NCBI GenBank assembly: GCA_050084985.1
Contig: JBITNC010000001.1
Span: forward strand, 154,566,001 to 154,630,000
From: Nageia nagi
Taxonomy: Eukaryota; Pinophyta
Reading direction: 5' to 3'
DNA: 64,000 nucleotides
The position numbers and the translations under genes were made by a program. Within the stretch, counting starts at the first letter, position 1; every line of letters starts with the position of its first letter. The notes beneath the pieces are model-generated. The model made no database searches. It was not told where the DNA came from and saw nothing but the letters and a program-made list of their open reading frames with translations. Below, piece by piece: positions 46,210 through 58,818 of this stretch.

Positions 46210-46522
46210 TCATGATATGTTCAAAACTCTAATACTTAGCCAATTGTTTGTAAATATCTCTCCCTTAACTACCTTAGTAGGATAAATTTCAACATCATAC
46301 TTTAAAATCTTTGTATTCCATCTAGCTCCACTAGAATCCATCTCACCTTGTAGGATGTAACTTCTAACATCAGGATGAATGATAAGCACTATAATTTTAT
46401 TATGAGAGATGTAATTCTTAAACTTATTAAGGGCTTTAATTATAATGAACACCTATTTTTTAATGAATCCATACCTTTCCTTATCATCATGTAGATTTTG
46501 GATAAATAATGCTATATGATTT
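46210..46522 (-). pseudogene. Gypsy RNase H C-terminal part
   Basis: Starts at the nested-insertion border with HIALFIQNLHDDKERYGF, then ALNKFKNYISHNKIIVLIIH and DVRSYILQGEMD, YDVEIYPTKVVKGE. This is the second half of the RT-linked RNase H domain; the first half is at 51.06-51.2 kb. Confidence 0.8.
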
Positions 46523-47263
46523 TGTAGAAACCCAAAAATGACTCTTCTTTCAATAAATGAAGGAATACAAAAAATAAAATGAAAATTAAAAATTTAACTA
46601 TGTTATTCTAATTGCTAGCATTCAACTTTAATTTTTGGTGACTTAGGCCAGATGTTGACATTCTATACTTGGATTCTAATGACTTTATAGTTGGAAAAAG
46701 CAAAATAAAAATAATAATTCCTAAAGTGTATTGGGAAGAAAGCAAAGGATAACATATGAATCATCATCCATCCCATGCATCCCAACTTTGGATCATAGCC
46801 ATGAAAAAGTTGGATAGGATTTTCTATCTTAATTTTTGTCTCAAAAATGAAAACTTTATTTGTTTTTGAAATCTATAAATAAATCCTTCTACAATGAAGA
46901 AAGGGATGCAATTTGAATGCAAAGTTACTCTATCGAGATACATCCAAGTTTACTAAGTTAAGTGTATTAATGTTTCAAGTACTTACATGATTTTTTAAAG
47001 AGAACATCATAAGGAATTAAAGAAAATAGGGAGACCTATATTTCTTGTAGGTTTCAAAATATGGTTTTTGAGGCTTACAGACATTGACAATAGGCCTACA
47101 AAGGCTTGAATATTATTTTATAAAAAACCCTTTTGCAAGGAAATGAATCAAAACAAATTTGTAATTTGTATCATTGAGGTATACTCAAGAGTAATAAAGA
47201 AAAATTTTGATCATGACATATCTTATCTTGTTTGCTAATAGGGGTTACCTTTTGAGTATGATA
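46523..47263 (+). repeat. Left LTR of the nested gypsy
   Basis: Begins TGTAGAAACCCAAAAATGA and ends TATGATA, the final CA apparently changed to TA. Contains an LTR-type AAATAAATCC stretch. Confidence 0.8.
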
Positions 47264-48680
47264 TTCTAGTGATTGATGCTATGGCTTCAATCAAATATTT
47301 GGTACCTAAAAACCCTCATCAACAAACTATTCACATCGAGATAATCCAAATCACTCAATCCTCATTAGAAATGAATGAATTAGACAATGCAATTCTTAAT
47401 ATTACAATGGAAGATAAAAATTTATGGCATATCCAATTAGTGAAGTTTCTAAGAGATGGAATTTTATCTATTAATTTAACAAAATTAGCTAGGAAAGCAT
47501 TCAAATTAAAATCCTCTCATTTTTGTATGCTAGGAAATTTTGTATATTGTAGAGGTTTTGATAGAATATTACTTAGATGATTTGAATGGGTAGATTCACA
47601 AATTACAATCTTATGTGCACATGATGGAATATGTTGAGGGCATTTTAGTAGTCTTGCAATAACAAAATGACTAATGTGTATGGGGTATTATTGGCCCACT
47701 ATGGAACAAGATTGCAAGGCATATGTTTAAAAATGCATTAGATACCAAAAACATTCTAATTTATTTAATTAGCCATCATAATAATTACAACCCATGAAAT
47801 AATTATGTCCATTTCCAAGATGGGCATTAGATCTGATAGGTCAAATATCCCCTATTTCCTTAAGAGGTAATAAACTTATGATAGCAACTACATAATACTT
47901 CACAAAATGGGTTGAAGCCATTCCTATGATTTCAACAAAAGGACCAAATATAGCAAAATTCATATAGCATCATATCATTTATCATTTTGGAAGTCATACT
48001 CAAATTATCATAGATAATAGAAAGAATTTCAAAAAAAAGGAGTATTAGCTTTATGCAAAGGATATCATATCTGAATTAGTTTTTCAACACCATATTACCC
48101 ATAGGGGAATGGAAAATATGAGGCTATAAATAAAACTATTCATAGTATTCTACTCAAAATAATTAACAACTCTCACAAATATTGGCAAGCAAGGATTCTA
48201 CATGCTTTATGGGATTATTGCACTAGTATTCAAAATCCCACTATGGCAACCCTATTTTCTCTAATATATGGGTCAAAAGTAGTATCACCCTTGGAAATAG
48301 AAATTCCATATCCATGAATTTCTTTACAATATTATATCATAGATGAAGCAACCTATCAAATGTGATTAGACCAATTATTGCTCCTATATGAGAGAAGAGT
48401 TAATGCATTAGAACACATGCATACCTATCAAAGTCGTATTAAATGAGATTTTCATAAAATGGTTAAAATTCATGAATTCAATATCGAAGACCTAGTATTA
48501 AAATAAAATCAATAAACTTTGTGGATGGAAAGGTAACTTCATGACAAATTCACCCCTAACTGGGTAGGACCTTACATAATTAAAAGAAAATTTGGTTCAA
48601 CAACATATCACTTAGCCAACTTAGAAGGTAATGAAGAGTGTACACCAATAAATATCATGCATCTTAATCTCTTTTATAGT
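47264..48680 (+). pseudogene. Integrase relic of the nested gypsy
   Basis: Open for 103 codons at 47269-47580 (ASIKYLVPKNPHQQTIHIEI, LDNAILNITMEDKNLWHIQL), then the H2C2 zinc region (AHDGIC.GHFS, YYWPTMEQDCKAYV, CIRYQKH). Core: RWALDLIGQISP, ATT.YFTKWVEAIPM (first Asp replaced by a stop), IIIDNRKNF (second Asp kept), GNGKYEAINKTI (Glu). The C-terminal domain ends with KFTPNWVGPYIIK and LNLFYS at about 48680. Stops are mainly TAA/TAG/TGA at former Gln, Asp or Arg codons. Confidence 0.85.
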
Positions 48681-48777
48681 TAAACTTAATTGATTTTAAT
48701 TGTATATATTGTAAGTATTTACATAATAAATAATAAAATCTTTATAGTGAACTAATAAAAATACATGAATTTAATAG

Positions 48778-48993
48778 ATGGTAACCAAAAGGATTAAGAG
48801 TGTTCATGTACCATTGGAAATAAAAGTAATAAAGGAAGAACCATGGTTTAAGAAGTCTAGATATTTGGGAGATAGGGCCATATCTAGACTCATAGAATTC
48901 TCTTTCGAAGGAGCACAAAATTTTCTTGGATTACCCATTGACATACAAAGGGATATAGCTTTGAGGCATTATCCAAGTATATTTGATGGTTAG
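48778..48993 (+). other. Small open frame after integrase in the nested gypsy
   Basis: A 71-codon frame (MVTKRIKSVHVPLEIKVIKE to RHYPSIFDG) lies about 100 bp after the integrase end. Some plant gypsy elements carry extra ORFs here. No motif that I can name; it may be chance. The following 49000-50224 is non-coding, with one ~61-bp duplication of CCTTCTAGTTTAGGTTTAGC at about 49401 and 49461. Confidence 0.35.
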
Positions 48994-50224
48994 AAAATAT
49001 GTGTTAAGGGATATAGCCTTGAGGCAAAATCAAACCAACCATATATACAAAATTCATAATTTATCTCATACTAGCTTCAGTAAATGTTCAACAACATAAA
49101 GGCTTATCATGTACCTACCATAAACAACACATAGTATTGAGATAGATACAAGCATCATTTTGGTATACACAATAATGGTTTATAAAATGTGATGAAGTGA
49201 AAAAGTGATTAGAACATGAGTTGATCATGATTTGACCAATCAAATTTGACTTATTCACAAAAATTAGCTAAAATTAGAACATCAACCAAGCATCAACATA
49301 AGTCAAGGTACTTAGATAAAAATCCCTCATCAAAAAAAATCAAATAAAATCAAAATAATGATGACCAGCATAGCTAAAAATACATAAAAATCTTAATCCT
49401 TCCTTCTAGTTTAGGTTTAGCTTAAGCCTAAAAAATAAAATATATAAATACTTAAGTCCTCCTTCTAGTTTAGGTTTAGCTTATGTACATAACAAAAAAT
49501 ACAAAAATGATTTAAAGCCTTCTTTTTGCATAGGAATCTAGATGAATAATGTGCACCCTAGGTCCCTTGTAAAGTAAAATTAAGAATAATATCATCAAAT
49601 GCCTCATACACTAGGCTAAAAAAAAGTAAAATTAAAAATTAAAAAAGAAAACCCTAAAAAATTGAAAATGTGTCAAAGGCAAAATGAAACAAGTTTTTCA
49701 CTTATTAATTTGACTAGGGTCAAGCATTCAAAAAAACTAAAACCTATGGATAATTCTAAATTCAAAAAATGACCCTTCTTTTGACAAACAAAAGATAGAC
49801 ATGGTTCGATATGACTAAAAACATGTATTGTATGAACTTTTACGTAAGATCATTATGTAACCTAATAAGAGTATTCATAGGGAAACTTCTTTATCACATG
49901 CTAGCTTTGGCATATGTAAACAAGGTAAGCATCATCACATACCTACCATAAATAATACACAATATAGTGATACTAAAAAGTTCCACTTTGATAATACAAC
50001 CATACTACTTTCAAAATATGTTAAATGCAAAAGATCAAAAGATGAATTTAATTATAATTCAATCAATCAAATTTATATTATTCATAAATAATAGGTTTAA
50101 TCTAAAATAGTGGCTAAAGTTAAAAACACATGTGAAGAAACTTGAATGCATCCACCTTCAGAAAGGTAAATTTTTGAATTATCCTTTGCTTACAAACTAG
50201 TAGATAATTCAAAAAGGGGCAAAA

Positions 50225-51055
50225 TATAAAAACCCAAAAATGAACCTTATTTTGACAGATGAAGGAAGATAAAAAATTAGAAAAAAATTAAAATATTTAC
50301 TATGTTATGCCAATTGCCAATTTCCAACTTCAATTATTGGTGACTCAAGCCAAACATTGGCATTCAATAGCTAGATGCTAGTGAATTTGTAATTGGAAAA
50401 AGCAAAATAAAAATAACAACTCTTGAAGAATCTTGGGAAGAAATCAAAGGATAACGAATGACTTATCATCCATCCCATGTATCCCAACTTTGGATCATAG
50501 CCATGACAAAGTTGGATAGGCTTTTTTTATCCTAAGTTTTATCTCAAAATTGAAAACTTTATTTATTTTTGAAACCTATAAATAAAGTCTTCTACAATGA
50601 AGTAAGGGACTCGATTTGAATACAAAGTTACTCTATCGAAACAAATCTAGGGTTACTTAGTTAAGTGAATTAATGTTTTAAGTACTTACATGATTTTTTT
50701 AAGTTCAATTTTATGCTTATTTCATGATATGAACATGTATGTTTGATGTTTTTTTTGTTTGCATATGTATAGGCTCCATAGGTGTAGAGAAAAAAATTGA
50801 ATAGAGAACATTATAAATATTTAAAGAGAACAAAGAGATCCATATTTCTTTCAAGTTTCAAAAGATGATTTTTGAGGCTTATAGACACTAAAAATAGGCT
50901 TACAATGGCCAAAATATTATTTTATTTGCAAGGCAATGAATTGAAATAGATTCATAATTTGTATCATTGAGGTTTACTCAAGAGTAATAAAGAAAAATGT
51001 TGGTCATGACATATCTTTTCTTATTTGCAAACAAGGTTACTTTTTTAGTATGATA
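50225..51055 (+). repeat. Right LTR of the nested gypsy
   Basis: 831 bp; contains about 100 bp (around 50700-50800) absent from the left LTR. Ends TATGATA directly before GATTT. Confidence 0.8.
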
Positions 51056-51056
51056 G

Positions 51057-52150
51057 ATTTTCATCATAACTATCCTTTTTTTATATTAGACCTGTTGCTA
51101 TGGTCTTCTCTTCTTCATAATCATATAGGATAAATTCCTTTGAGAAATTAGGATTATTCAAAATTAGAGAGGATATAATGGTTTATTTTATTTGTTAAAA
51201 GGCCATAACACATTTTTTTGTCCACTTGAAAGGTATTTTATCCTTAAGCAATTCTATTATTGGTCAAATAATTCCAACAAAGACTTGAATGAACCTCATT
51301 ACAAAATTAATTTTACCTTAAAATGATTGCTTAGAAATAGCTTCCACTCTCTTCAAATCAACTAAGAAGCCTTATTTTGAAATGACAAGTCCAAGCAACT
51401 TTCCTTGATCTACTAAAAATATAGATTTCTCTAGATTCAATGAGATTTTGAATTCTTGACATTTTTAAATAGTTTCCCAAAGATGGTGCACGTGGTCCTT
51501 TTTTTGAGAAAATTGTGATATCATTAGAAGTAAATTAAAACTATTTTATTAATAAAATCAACAAATGTATGATCCATAACACTTTGAAAGGTTTCCCCAA
51601 CATTGGAAAATCCAAACAACATTAGTTAAAGCAAATGTGCCCCACTTTATGGTGAATGTTATTTTATATTAATCTTCATGCTTCACCTAGATCTGATTCT
51701 ATCCAAAGAAGCCATCAAGAAAAGAAAACACTTTGATCCTATAAGAGTATATAGAATTTATTTCATAGGAAGCAAAGGATAGTTGTCTTTATGTGTGGTT
51801 TTATTAAGATTCTGGAAATCTACATAGAGCCTAATATCTTCATTTTTCTTCCTAATTGACAGCAAGCCACCTAGGTAGAATATTTGATGGGATATATGAT
51901 CTTACCTTGAAATAATTTTTGAATTTCCTATTATATTATCACTTTGATTTTAGGATTCAATAGTCTTTATTTGTTTCAAAAAGGGATTACCTCTTTCATA
52001 AGCTCTATGGTATGTTAGATAACATATTTATTGAACACCTTTAAATCATCATAGCTCCATGCCATGATACCAACATAATCCTCCATGAATTTAGCTATCT
52101 CCAACATATCTTTAGGTGTATTCTTGATACCAACATTTGGAACTTTGTTG
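51057..52150 (-). pseudogene. Gypsy reverse transcriptase and start of RNase H
   Basis: Reading leftwards: IMAWSYDDLKVFNKYVI (52070-52020, the conserved entry to RT), then decayed palm. The YLDD box near 51520 is broken by a frame change with Asp to Asn, followed by DITIFSKK-like and HHLWETI. The thumb reads NLEKSIFLVDQGKLLGLVIS, then PIIELLKDKIPFKWTKKCVM. RNase H begins NPNFSKEFILYDYEEEKTIA (51170-51110) and stops at the nested insertion. Confidence 0.85.
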
Positions 52151-52429
52151 GGAGCTATTTCTAACTCTTTAAATTTCTTAGGAGACACTAAAATATTTTC
52201 TTTTCTTACTTGATCATTTCTTTTAAAGAGACTTTCAAATGTAATAATACCTATATGTAAAGTATTATTTTTTAATTATAGTATATCTTCATATTTGAAA
52301 GCCTCAACCAGTGACTTGGATATTTGAGCATAACAATTGTATACCCAAGAAAGCATTAATGTATTTATCATCATAAAAAACTTGCTATAAATAGTCATTT
52401 TCCAAGATAGAAGGCCTAAAAATCAGCTG

Positions 52430-52870
52430 AATACCTTTCTTCCTAAGCCAATAATGTGCAAAATCAAATCTTGATCCCTTTTGAGCTAAGACATCAGCTT
52501 CATAATTCTAATCCTTGGGGATTATAGTAAAGTTGAGGGCATTGAAACTCTCCAATAGGTGCCATACTCTATTTCTATATTTTTTGAGATAATGATATTT
52601 TTCTAAGCACTTATCTATCACTTGGTTGATAACCATCTTTGAATCACCAAAAATGGAAAATATTTTATTTTCAACTTACTAGCCTATTCCATCCCTCAAC
52701 ATAGGGATTCATATTCTGCTACATTTTTTGTACAACTCCAAGTTAGATTGAAAGCATACTTTTTTTATTTTACTATAAGGGGATCTCAAAACAACCCCAA
52801 CCCTAGCACCATTCTTAGACTTAGCTCCATTAAATTGCATTATCCATAATTCTTGTTCATTTAGTTTTTG
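52430..52870 (-). pseudogene. Extra RNase H domain upstream of RT in the gypsy element
   Basis: Minus-strand reading: QELWIMQFNGAKSKNGARVG (the first acid of the RNase H fold reads Asn), later IFSIFGDSKMVINQVIDKCL with the conserved Gly-Asp-Ser, YHYLKKYRNRVWHLLESFNA, and NYEADVLAQKGSRFD with the last Asp. This is the archaeal/plant-type RNase H found in some plant gypsy polyproteins ahead of RT. It is separate from the RT-linked RNase H at 51.1/46.5 kb. Confidence 0.75.
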
Positions 52871-53329
52871 AAGGGTAAGGGCCAAAATATTAGTGATATC
52901 TTCAATAATTACATAATACCCATTCTCTTACTCTTAATTTGATTGATTATAAGTTCATAAACCAAATATTTAGAGTCTAATTGCATATCAATATTATTTT
53001 TTAAGAAGGTCTACTTGCTAATCATGTTAACTTGGGGGAGTTTCTTAGTGAGAAATCCTACAATAGGCTCATTGATAATATTAAACATTATATTATTTAA
53101 ATAAACAAACATATGGGAATAATACATACCTAATTACCCTCCCAATTTGAATGTAAATTCTCTAGATAAGCACAAACCAAACATAGGGGAAGGTATACAA
53201 CTATGATATCTTAGATGATTGATATCTCAGATACCTATGAAGCTTCATTGGGATATATTTAACTATATTAATGGTTTTGATATTTATTTCTTCCAAATAG
53301 AGAATTATATGGGAGTCTCTAGTGTAGAC

Positions 53330-53400
53330 AAGTCCAATGACATCAGATACCTTCTTAGGCATAACTGTAATGGTTTCCCTTTAATCTATCATGTAGTTAT
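53330..53400 (-). pseudogene. Gypsy aspartic protease motif relic
   Basis: MIDKGKPLQLCLRRYLMSLD sits where the family has its Asp-Gly-Gly/Ser active site followed by a Pro-Leu. Upstream, about 53650-53570, is a stretch reading LKKIPSRASLFDAL that precedes protease in such elements. Confidence 0.55.
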
Positions 53401-54829
53401 GGATAATATGTTCTTCTAATTCAAGGGTAATGGAAAAAGGAGGAGGTATATTTCTACCCACATCTAGTAATTTTACAATTGTATCTAGATTATAATTCAA
53501 TCTATCATCTCCTTTAGTATGTATCAATAGTGCTACCTTTAGTAGATCAATTTATTTGGGTATGTGCAAGGCATCAAAGAGTGATGCTCTTGATGGTATC
53601 TTCTTCAACCCATCTATAATATTTTATAGAGCAATATAAAAAGAAATTTCTTTTGGATATTTTCTTTTATAGGATTGAGTTTTTTCTTCTCTATGGGCCC
53701 TTATCAATGATGGAAATTTGAACTTCTTAGTTCCTATCTCCCTTTCTTGAATCTTAAGAGAAATAATAGGTTGAGTGGCTAGTTGTTTTCTCAAAACTTA
53801 ATTTTCCAAAAAAAAAAATTGTTTGTAGTCACAAATTTGCTAATGGATCTCTTTGATAGAAATTTAGAGTGAGAATGAGATAGTGTTTAAGTAGAATTAA
53901 CTAGGAAAGATGGTATCTACCTCTCGGGCTGAAACTATCTAACCATAGGTCTAGTTTCAATCGCTCTATTAAAGGGTTTTGGTAGAATCATGAGGTTAAG
54001 TTTTGATGCTGATTCATGCACATAGTAATTAATATTAACTACATTTTTAACTAATTTATTTTGGTGTTGGTAGATAAGATAAGAGTCTTGGATATGAGGG
54101 TCATTACAAGCTTGAAACTAATATTGATTGGGAGGCAGGATTATATGCCTTTGAAGAAATATAAACTCTATTAGTCCTAGAAAGATCCATTGGTGGTGGT
54201 TATTATTGATCTCTAGTAGGTAAGTGATATCTCCTTTTTTTCCTCTATCATCTCTTCAATCATATATCTAATCATAACTCAAATCATAATAACCTTATCT
54301 TTGGGCTTCCCTCTATTTAGTTATCCTCTATTTTGATAAATTTCTTAACAAAGATTCCAACTTAGCAATATTCATTTAATTGGAATTTTTTATTACAAAA
54401 TGCTAGTAAGAGTAGGTGCAAAAAGTTCTAATTAATAAACAAGAGATGGTAAGGTAAGTTGTGATTATGTAGCAAGCAAAACAAGTTGATGTTACAATAC
54501 TAACAATTGCAATAGTGGTAATTAAGGGGATGGAGTCATAGGCAGATAAGGATAAGTTTGTACTAAGGGTTACATGGAGGATGGGGGTGTAAATATGAGA
54601 GGTGGAAATACTCTACTAGGAAGCTTTTCTACAACAATGAGTGTAGCTTCATCTTCTAAAGCATCCTTGTAAATATCCAAAAATTATTATGGTTTAGTCA
54701 TCTAAACCCTAGATTCTAGATCCAAGGTGAAATATATAAGATATAACATTAAAACCATGTAAGAATGTGGCCTTATAGTCAAAGGCACTCTAGCCAAAGA
54801 TTTTGAAAACCTAAGGTAAAAATTAGAAA

Positions 54830-55250
54830 TATTATTTATAGGATGTCTTTGAATAATAGTAAACTATGATAGGAATGAGTAGGGATCACCAACCTTGTTA
54901 ACTTTAAGAATGAAGGGTTCTACAAGATAAGTCCATGTAAAAAAGGAATTGGCTGGAAGTGATTTCTACAATTCCAACACTTTTCCAAAGAGAGACATGG
55001 CAATAAATTTGAGCATTACATCTTTATGGACTATGTTATGCTACTTAGCTATTTTCGTAATATCTTACAACATTTTTTATGCAATATTTTTGTAACTATC
55101 CCAATTTTGAGAAGATTTTATGGCTTGCACTAGAATCTCATAGGGATTTACAATTTGGAGAGATTCAAAAGCCTTCCATTATGGGTAAAGCATAGGTGCA
55201 ATAGTTTATTGAACCACATGAACAAGATTAACTATGTTCCTTATATTAAA
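54830..55250 (-). pseudogene. Gypsy gag (Retrotrans_gag-like) relic
   Basis: Near 54990-54840 the minus strand reads SLFGKVLEL, KSLPANSFFTWT, then VEPFILKVNKVGDPYSFLS and TIIQRHP. The order fits the Retrotrans_gag domain (Trp-phi-x3-L, then a ...F..F...R segment). Regions 53700-54830 and 52150-52430 are linker with no motif I can place. Confidence 0.55.
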
Positions 55251-55300
55251 TAGTGGAATATAATTTAATGCAAAAGGATACAAAATATGAGTAAGGTTCA

Positions 55301-57024
55301 TAAGAGATTTGGATTTCCTTACTAGGGTTTCAATAGATCTTTGATAACCTTTAGTAATAGAAAACACTTTGGCTTTTTTAGTTTGGGACTATGTTCTAAT
55401 AATTAACAAAAATAGAAGAAGTCGAACCTTAAAGGAATTTTTTCAATTCAAACTTTATAGAGTAAAGAACATATTTCATCCTAGTGGAGTCACCATCATG
55501 ATACAACAATCATGCATAGTTCAAAACATGGTAGGAGATGGTCCCACCTAGCATGCTAGAAAGAATTATAATATTGTTGACAAATATTATGCAATTTTTT
55601 TATGCACACATGTATCAAGGTCACAACTATAATTATGAATGATATGATTTTTATTGCTAGAAATCTATCTTCAAAGAAGGTTGGTTCTTATAGGGATTGA
55701 ATTGAGAAATACAAAAGCAAAGAAATAGAAAGAAAAATTACAAAACTAAAGAAAATATAAGATACTAAGTTAGTGCATGTAAATAAGCAAAATAAAAAAT
55801 TCATACCAACATAGGTATTCATTGTTGTAGAATCTGAACTAGTTAAATAGTTTGATTTTGTAGGCACTGAATAATACATGACATTTCAAAAGATAACAAT
55901 CCTACAAATGCTTTACAGATACAAGTTAACTACTAATAAATTTTTGTAATCCATGAAGTGCAAATAAATATATAACACAATGATTTAAGAAAAATGATAA
56001 GAAAATCATAGTCAAGAGATCAAGAAGAAAATTATATTCTATTATCTTTGATGCATGTACATAACAAGGGTATTACCTACTAAATTTCAACCCTTCTACT
56101 ACAATGGAGGAGATACTTATAGATTTACCTTCATAGAATATTTTCTAACTCCTAAAAAACTATAATATATAAATTATTTGTAACTATCATATCAAATTTG
56201 ATATCTGATCAGATTTTCAAATCAGATTTTGATTTACAAGTATCTAGAATAATCCTATGAATGTGCAAGCACTCTTTAGCTCGTATGGAACTTAAAACCT
56301 TGAATTTGAAAATCAAAATTGCCTCCTTATAATGAAAATGCATTTCATTGGGGTTATAACATTATTTACAAGTACTTGCTTTATAAAAAACTCATAGGAA
56401 TCAAATACTACACAAAATAGACTATTATGATGGAGTTCTTCACCTATGATTAGATCAAGATGATCGAAACTGGATCATCAAAACTAGAATATTTATGATG
56501 ATTAATGTGATTGAAATCCTCCTTGGTTCATAATAAAATAATCTTTAGCAAATATAGAAATGTAGAAAATACCTTATATGACTTTCTCACTATTATGACA
56601 GAAATGGGTCCTCTCTACTCTATCAAATCTCTACCAAAATCAAATATCTTAAAAAACATGAGAAAATAGCTAAGTGTGACACTATAGTAATTCCACTACC
56701 CTTATATCAATGCTCAAACATTGCCAAACTATTGGAATTCCTCCAAAATTGAATACTACAAGAAATGCTCTAAAATTAGCGAAGTCCATGCACTAATTGA
56801 TTCTATTACCATTCCTTTGAACTATGTGCATATCAATACTGTCAAAGTTTCTTCAAAATCAAATATCAAAATAATATCTAAATTTGACTAGATATAAATC
56901 CTTCAATTGATAGTAAAGGATGAAAAAAGAGAATACCCTTACAAAACTCTTCTTATAAATCTAAAATATACAAGTATATGCCATAATTAAATTCTAACAT
57001 TATATTACTAGTTACTAGGTATTT
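55301..57024. other. Unassigned AT-rich region
   Basis: Expected to contain the 5' LTR of the minus-strand gypsy, but no matching LTR is visible. The 60-codon frame at 55369-55551 and the minus frame at 55688-55879 have no motifs. Confidence 0.45.
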
Positions 57025-58470
57025 ATTCACATAGATCATGTAGCTATAAGGTATTTAATGAATAATCCAATGGTAAGTGGAAGGATTATAGTATTATTAT
57101 TACTATTATAAGAATTCAATATAAATATTATTGATAAACTAAGAAAAGCTAATGTTGTGGTAGATTTCTTGTCAAGATTAAATATATTCAAGAGTGATGA
57201 TTTAGTGGAGGATTCATTTTTAGATGAAAGATTTTTCTCCATTTTTTTATAATCACCTTAATTTGTAGATATAGCTAATTATTTGGTAATAGTGAAATTC
57301 CTCCACATTATGCTCAAAGGAAAAAGAAAATTTTAATAAAATAAAGTGAATCATTTAAATGGGTGAATGGAATTCTATTCAAATGTGGTCTTGACTAAGT
57401 TCTTTAGAGATGTTCTAAAGCTTATCATGATGAACCAAAAATATGACATTATTTAGTAAAGAGAAAAATTCATAAGGTGTTAGGATTATGCTACTATTTT
57501 CCTTCCCTACATAAATATGTAGATATGTGCATCAATATGATCAATGTTAGAGAATGGGAAAACCCACTTCTACCACTCAGATGCTACTTCAACCACAAGT
57601 TGTAATAGAATCCTTTGAATAGTGGGGAGTGGATATTTTGGTCCAATCAATCCTCCCTCACAAGGTAAAAAAATATATATTGGTTTGTACTAATTATACT
57701 ACAAAATGGATAGAGGTGTATGCTCTAGTACAAGAAAAGAAAGATAAAGTAGCATAATTTATGTAAAACAACATCATGTAGAGGTTTGAAGCACCTAAAT
57801 TTTTGGTTTTATACCAAGGAACTAAATTCATGTCACACATGATTGAGAATTTTGTTAATCATTATTGGATTGAACAAAAAAGGCTTCTCCCTATCACCCA
57901 CAAACTAGTGGCCAAGAAGAGGTTACTAACATGTAGCTAGAAAGAATACTGACCAAACCTCATCATATAGAAGATATTGTGAAGTTAGATTCCCTAAAGT
58001 TGTTTAGGCATATAACGCAACTTGTAATTCAACCATAAAATTTTTACCATATGAATTAGGATTTGGGAAAAAGCCTCTTCTTCCAATAGAGTTTGAAATA
58101 CAAATTTTAAGAATAGTTCTCAAACTAGGACTTGATATTACAGAAGCTCAAAGAGATATATTGCTGCAATTAAATGAATTAGTTGAACTTAGATTGGAAG
58201 CTTTACATCAAACCAAAATTATGCAACAATAGAGGAAGGTATTGCATTATAAAAATCTAAAATATGTGTGATTTTATGTAGGTAATTGAGCTTTTTTACT
58301 TGATTCCAAATACTAGGACTTCATGGGAAAATTATAGACTAGGTGGCTAGGATCTTATTTCATTTTACAAGTTTTGATAATGGTTCAATTCAACTCTAGC
58401 CAATTGATGGGTCCATGAGAGCATTATTGATCAATGTGCATCAAATTTGATCCTATATTCTTCTAATTAC
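57025..58470 (+). pseudogene. Gypsy RNase H end and integrase relic (third gypsy copy)
   Basis: RNase H end: IDHVAIRYLMNNPMVSGRII (57035-57100), then EFNINIIDKLRKANVVVDFL and SRLNIFKSDDLVEDSFLDER. Integrase core: GVDILVQSILPHKVKKYIL, VCTNYTTKWIEVYAL (the catalytic Asp reads Asn), then FMSHMIENFVNHYW. The C-terminal stretch LLPIEFEIQILR and LNELVELRLEALHQ leads into a decayed end near 58470. No LTRs found, so it is a fragment. It belongs to a lineage different from the two at 45-55 kb. Confidence 0.8.
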
Positions 58471-58818
58471 CAAAGAATATTTTACTTAGAACATGAAGAC
58501 AATAGACATGTGTTTGTTTCAGGGAGAATGTTCCTCAAGTAAACATACTTGATCACATTTATCAATAGCTTGAATAAAGGTTGATTTTATAAATAGAATT
58601 AACCTAGACCATGGATGATAATTGGGAATAGAGGTAGTCAGTTGAATGAAAACTAGGTACCTAGTAGTTGAGTAGGTGAAAATCACTATTGTTAGTATTC
58701 ATAATGTGTCTTTAAAAAAATGGATGTAATTTGTATTCTGAAGTCTTTTTCAAGATATAGTCATTATAGTACAATGATATTCAATATCAACATGGATCCA
58801 AATTGATCCATTTTAGAA

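Larger units (their letters stand above)
46523..51055 (+). mobile_element. Nested Ty3/gypsy element, plus strand, internally deleted
   Basis: LTRs 46523-47263 (741 bp) and 50225-51055 (831 bp) share long runs, such as CCCAACTTTGGATCATAGCC. The target duplication GATTT lies at 46518-46522 and 51056-51060, inside the host gypsy RNase H. After the left LTR there is no primer site: the sequence enters directly at the end of RNase H and continues into integrase, so gag, protease and RT are deleted. A polypurine tract (AAAAAGGGGCAAAA, 50211-50224) precedes the right LTR. The left LTR lacks about 100 bp present in the right. Confidence 0.85.
44895..55300 (-). mobile_element. Ty3/gypsy element on the minus strand, split by a nested insertion
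   Basis: Reading leftwards: gag (55.25-54.83 kb), protease (53.40-53.33), an extra RNase H (52.87-52.43), RT (52.15-51.06), then, after 4.5 kb of foreign element, RNase H (46.52-46.21) and integrase (46.06-44.90). The two halves join in the middle of RT/RNase H, and the 5-bp duplication GATTT marks the break. LTRs were not found. All parts are decayed. The domain order places it with plant gypsy elements that carry a second RNase H ahead of RT. Confidence 0.8.

Noticed and set aside
57036-57242. Minus-strand 68-codon frame
   Set aside because: It is the shadow of the plus-strand gypsy RNase H end, which reads DKLRKANVVVDFLSRL.
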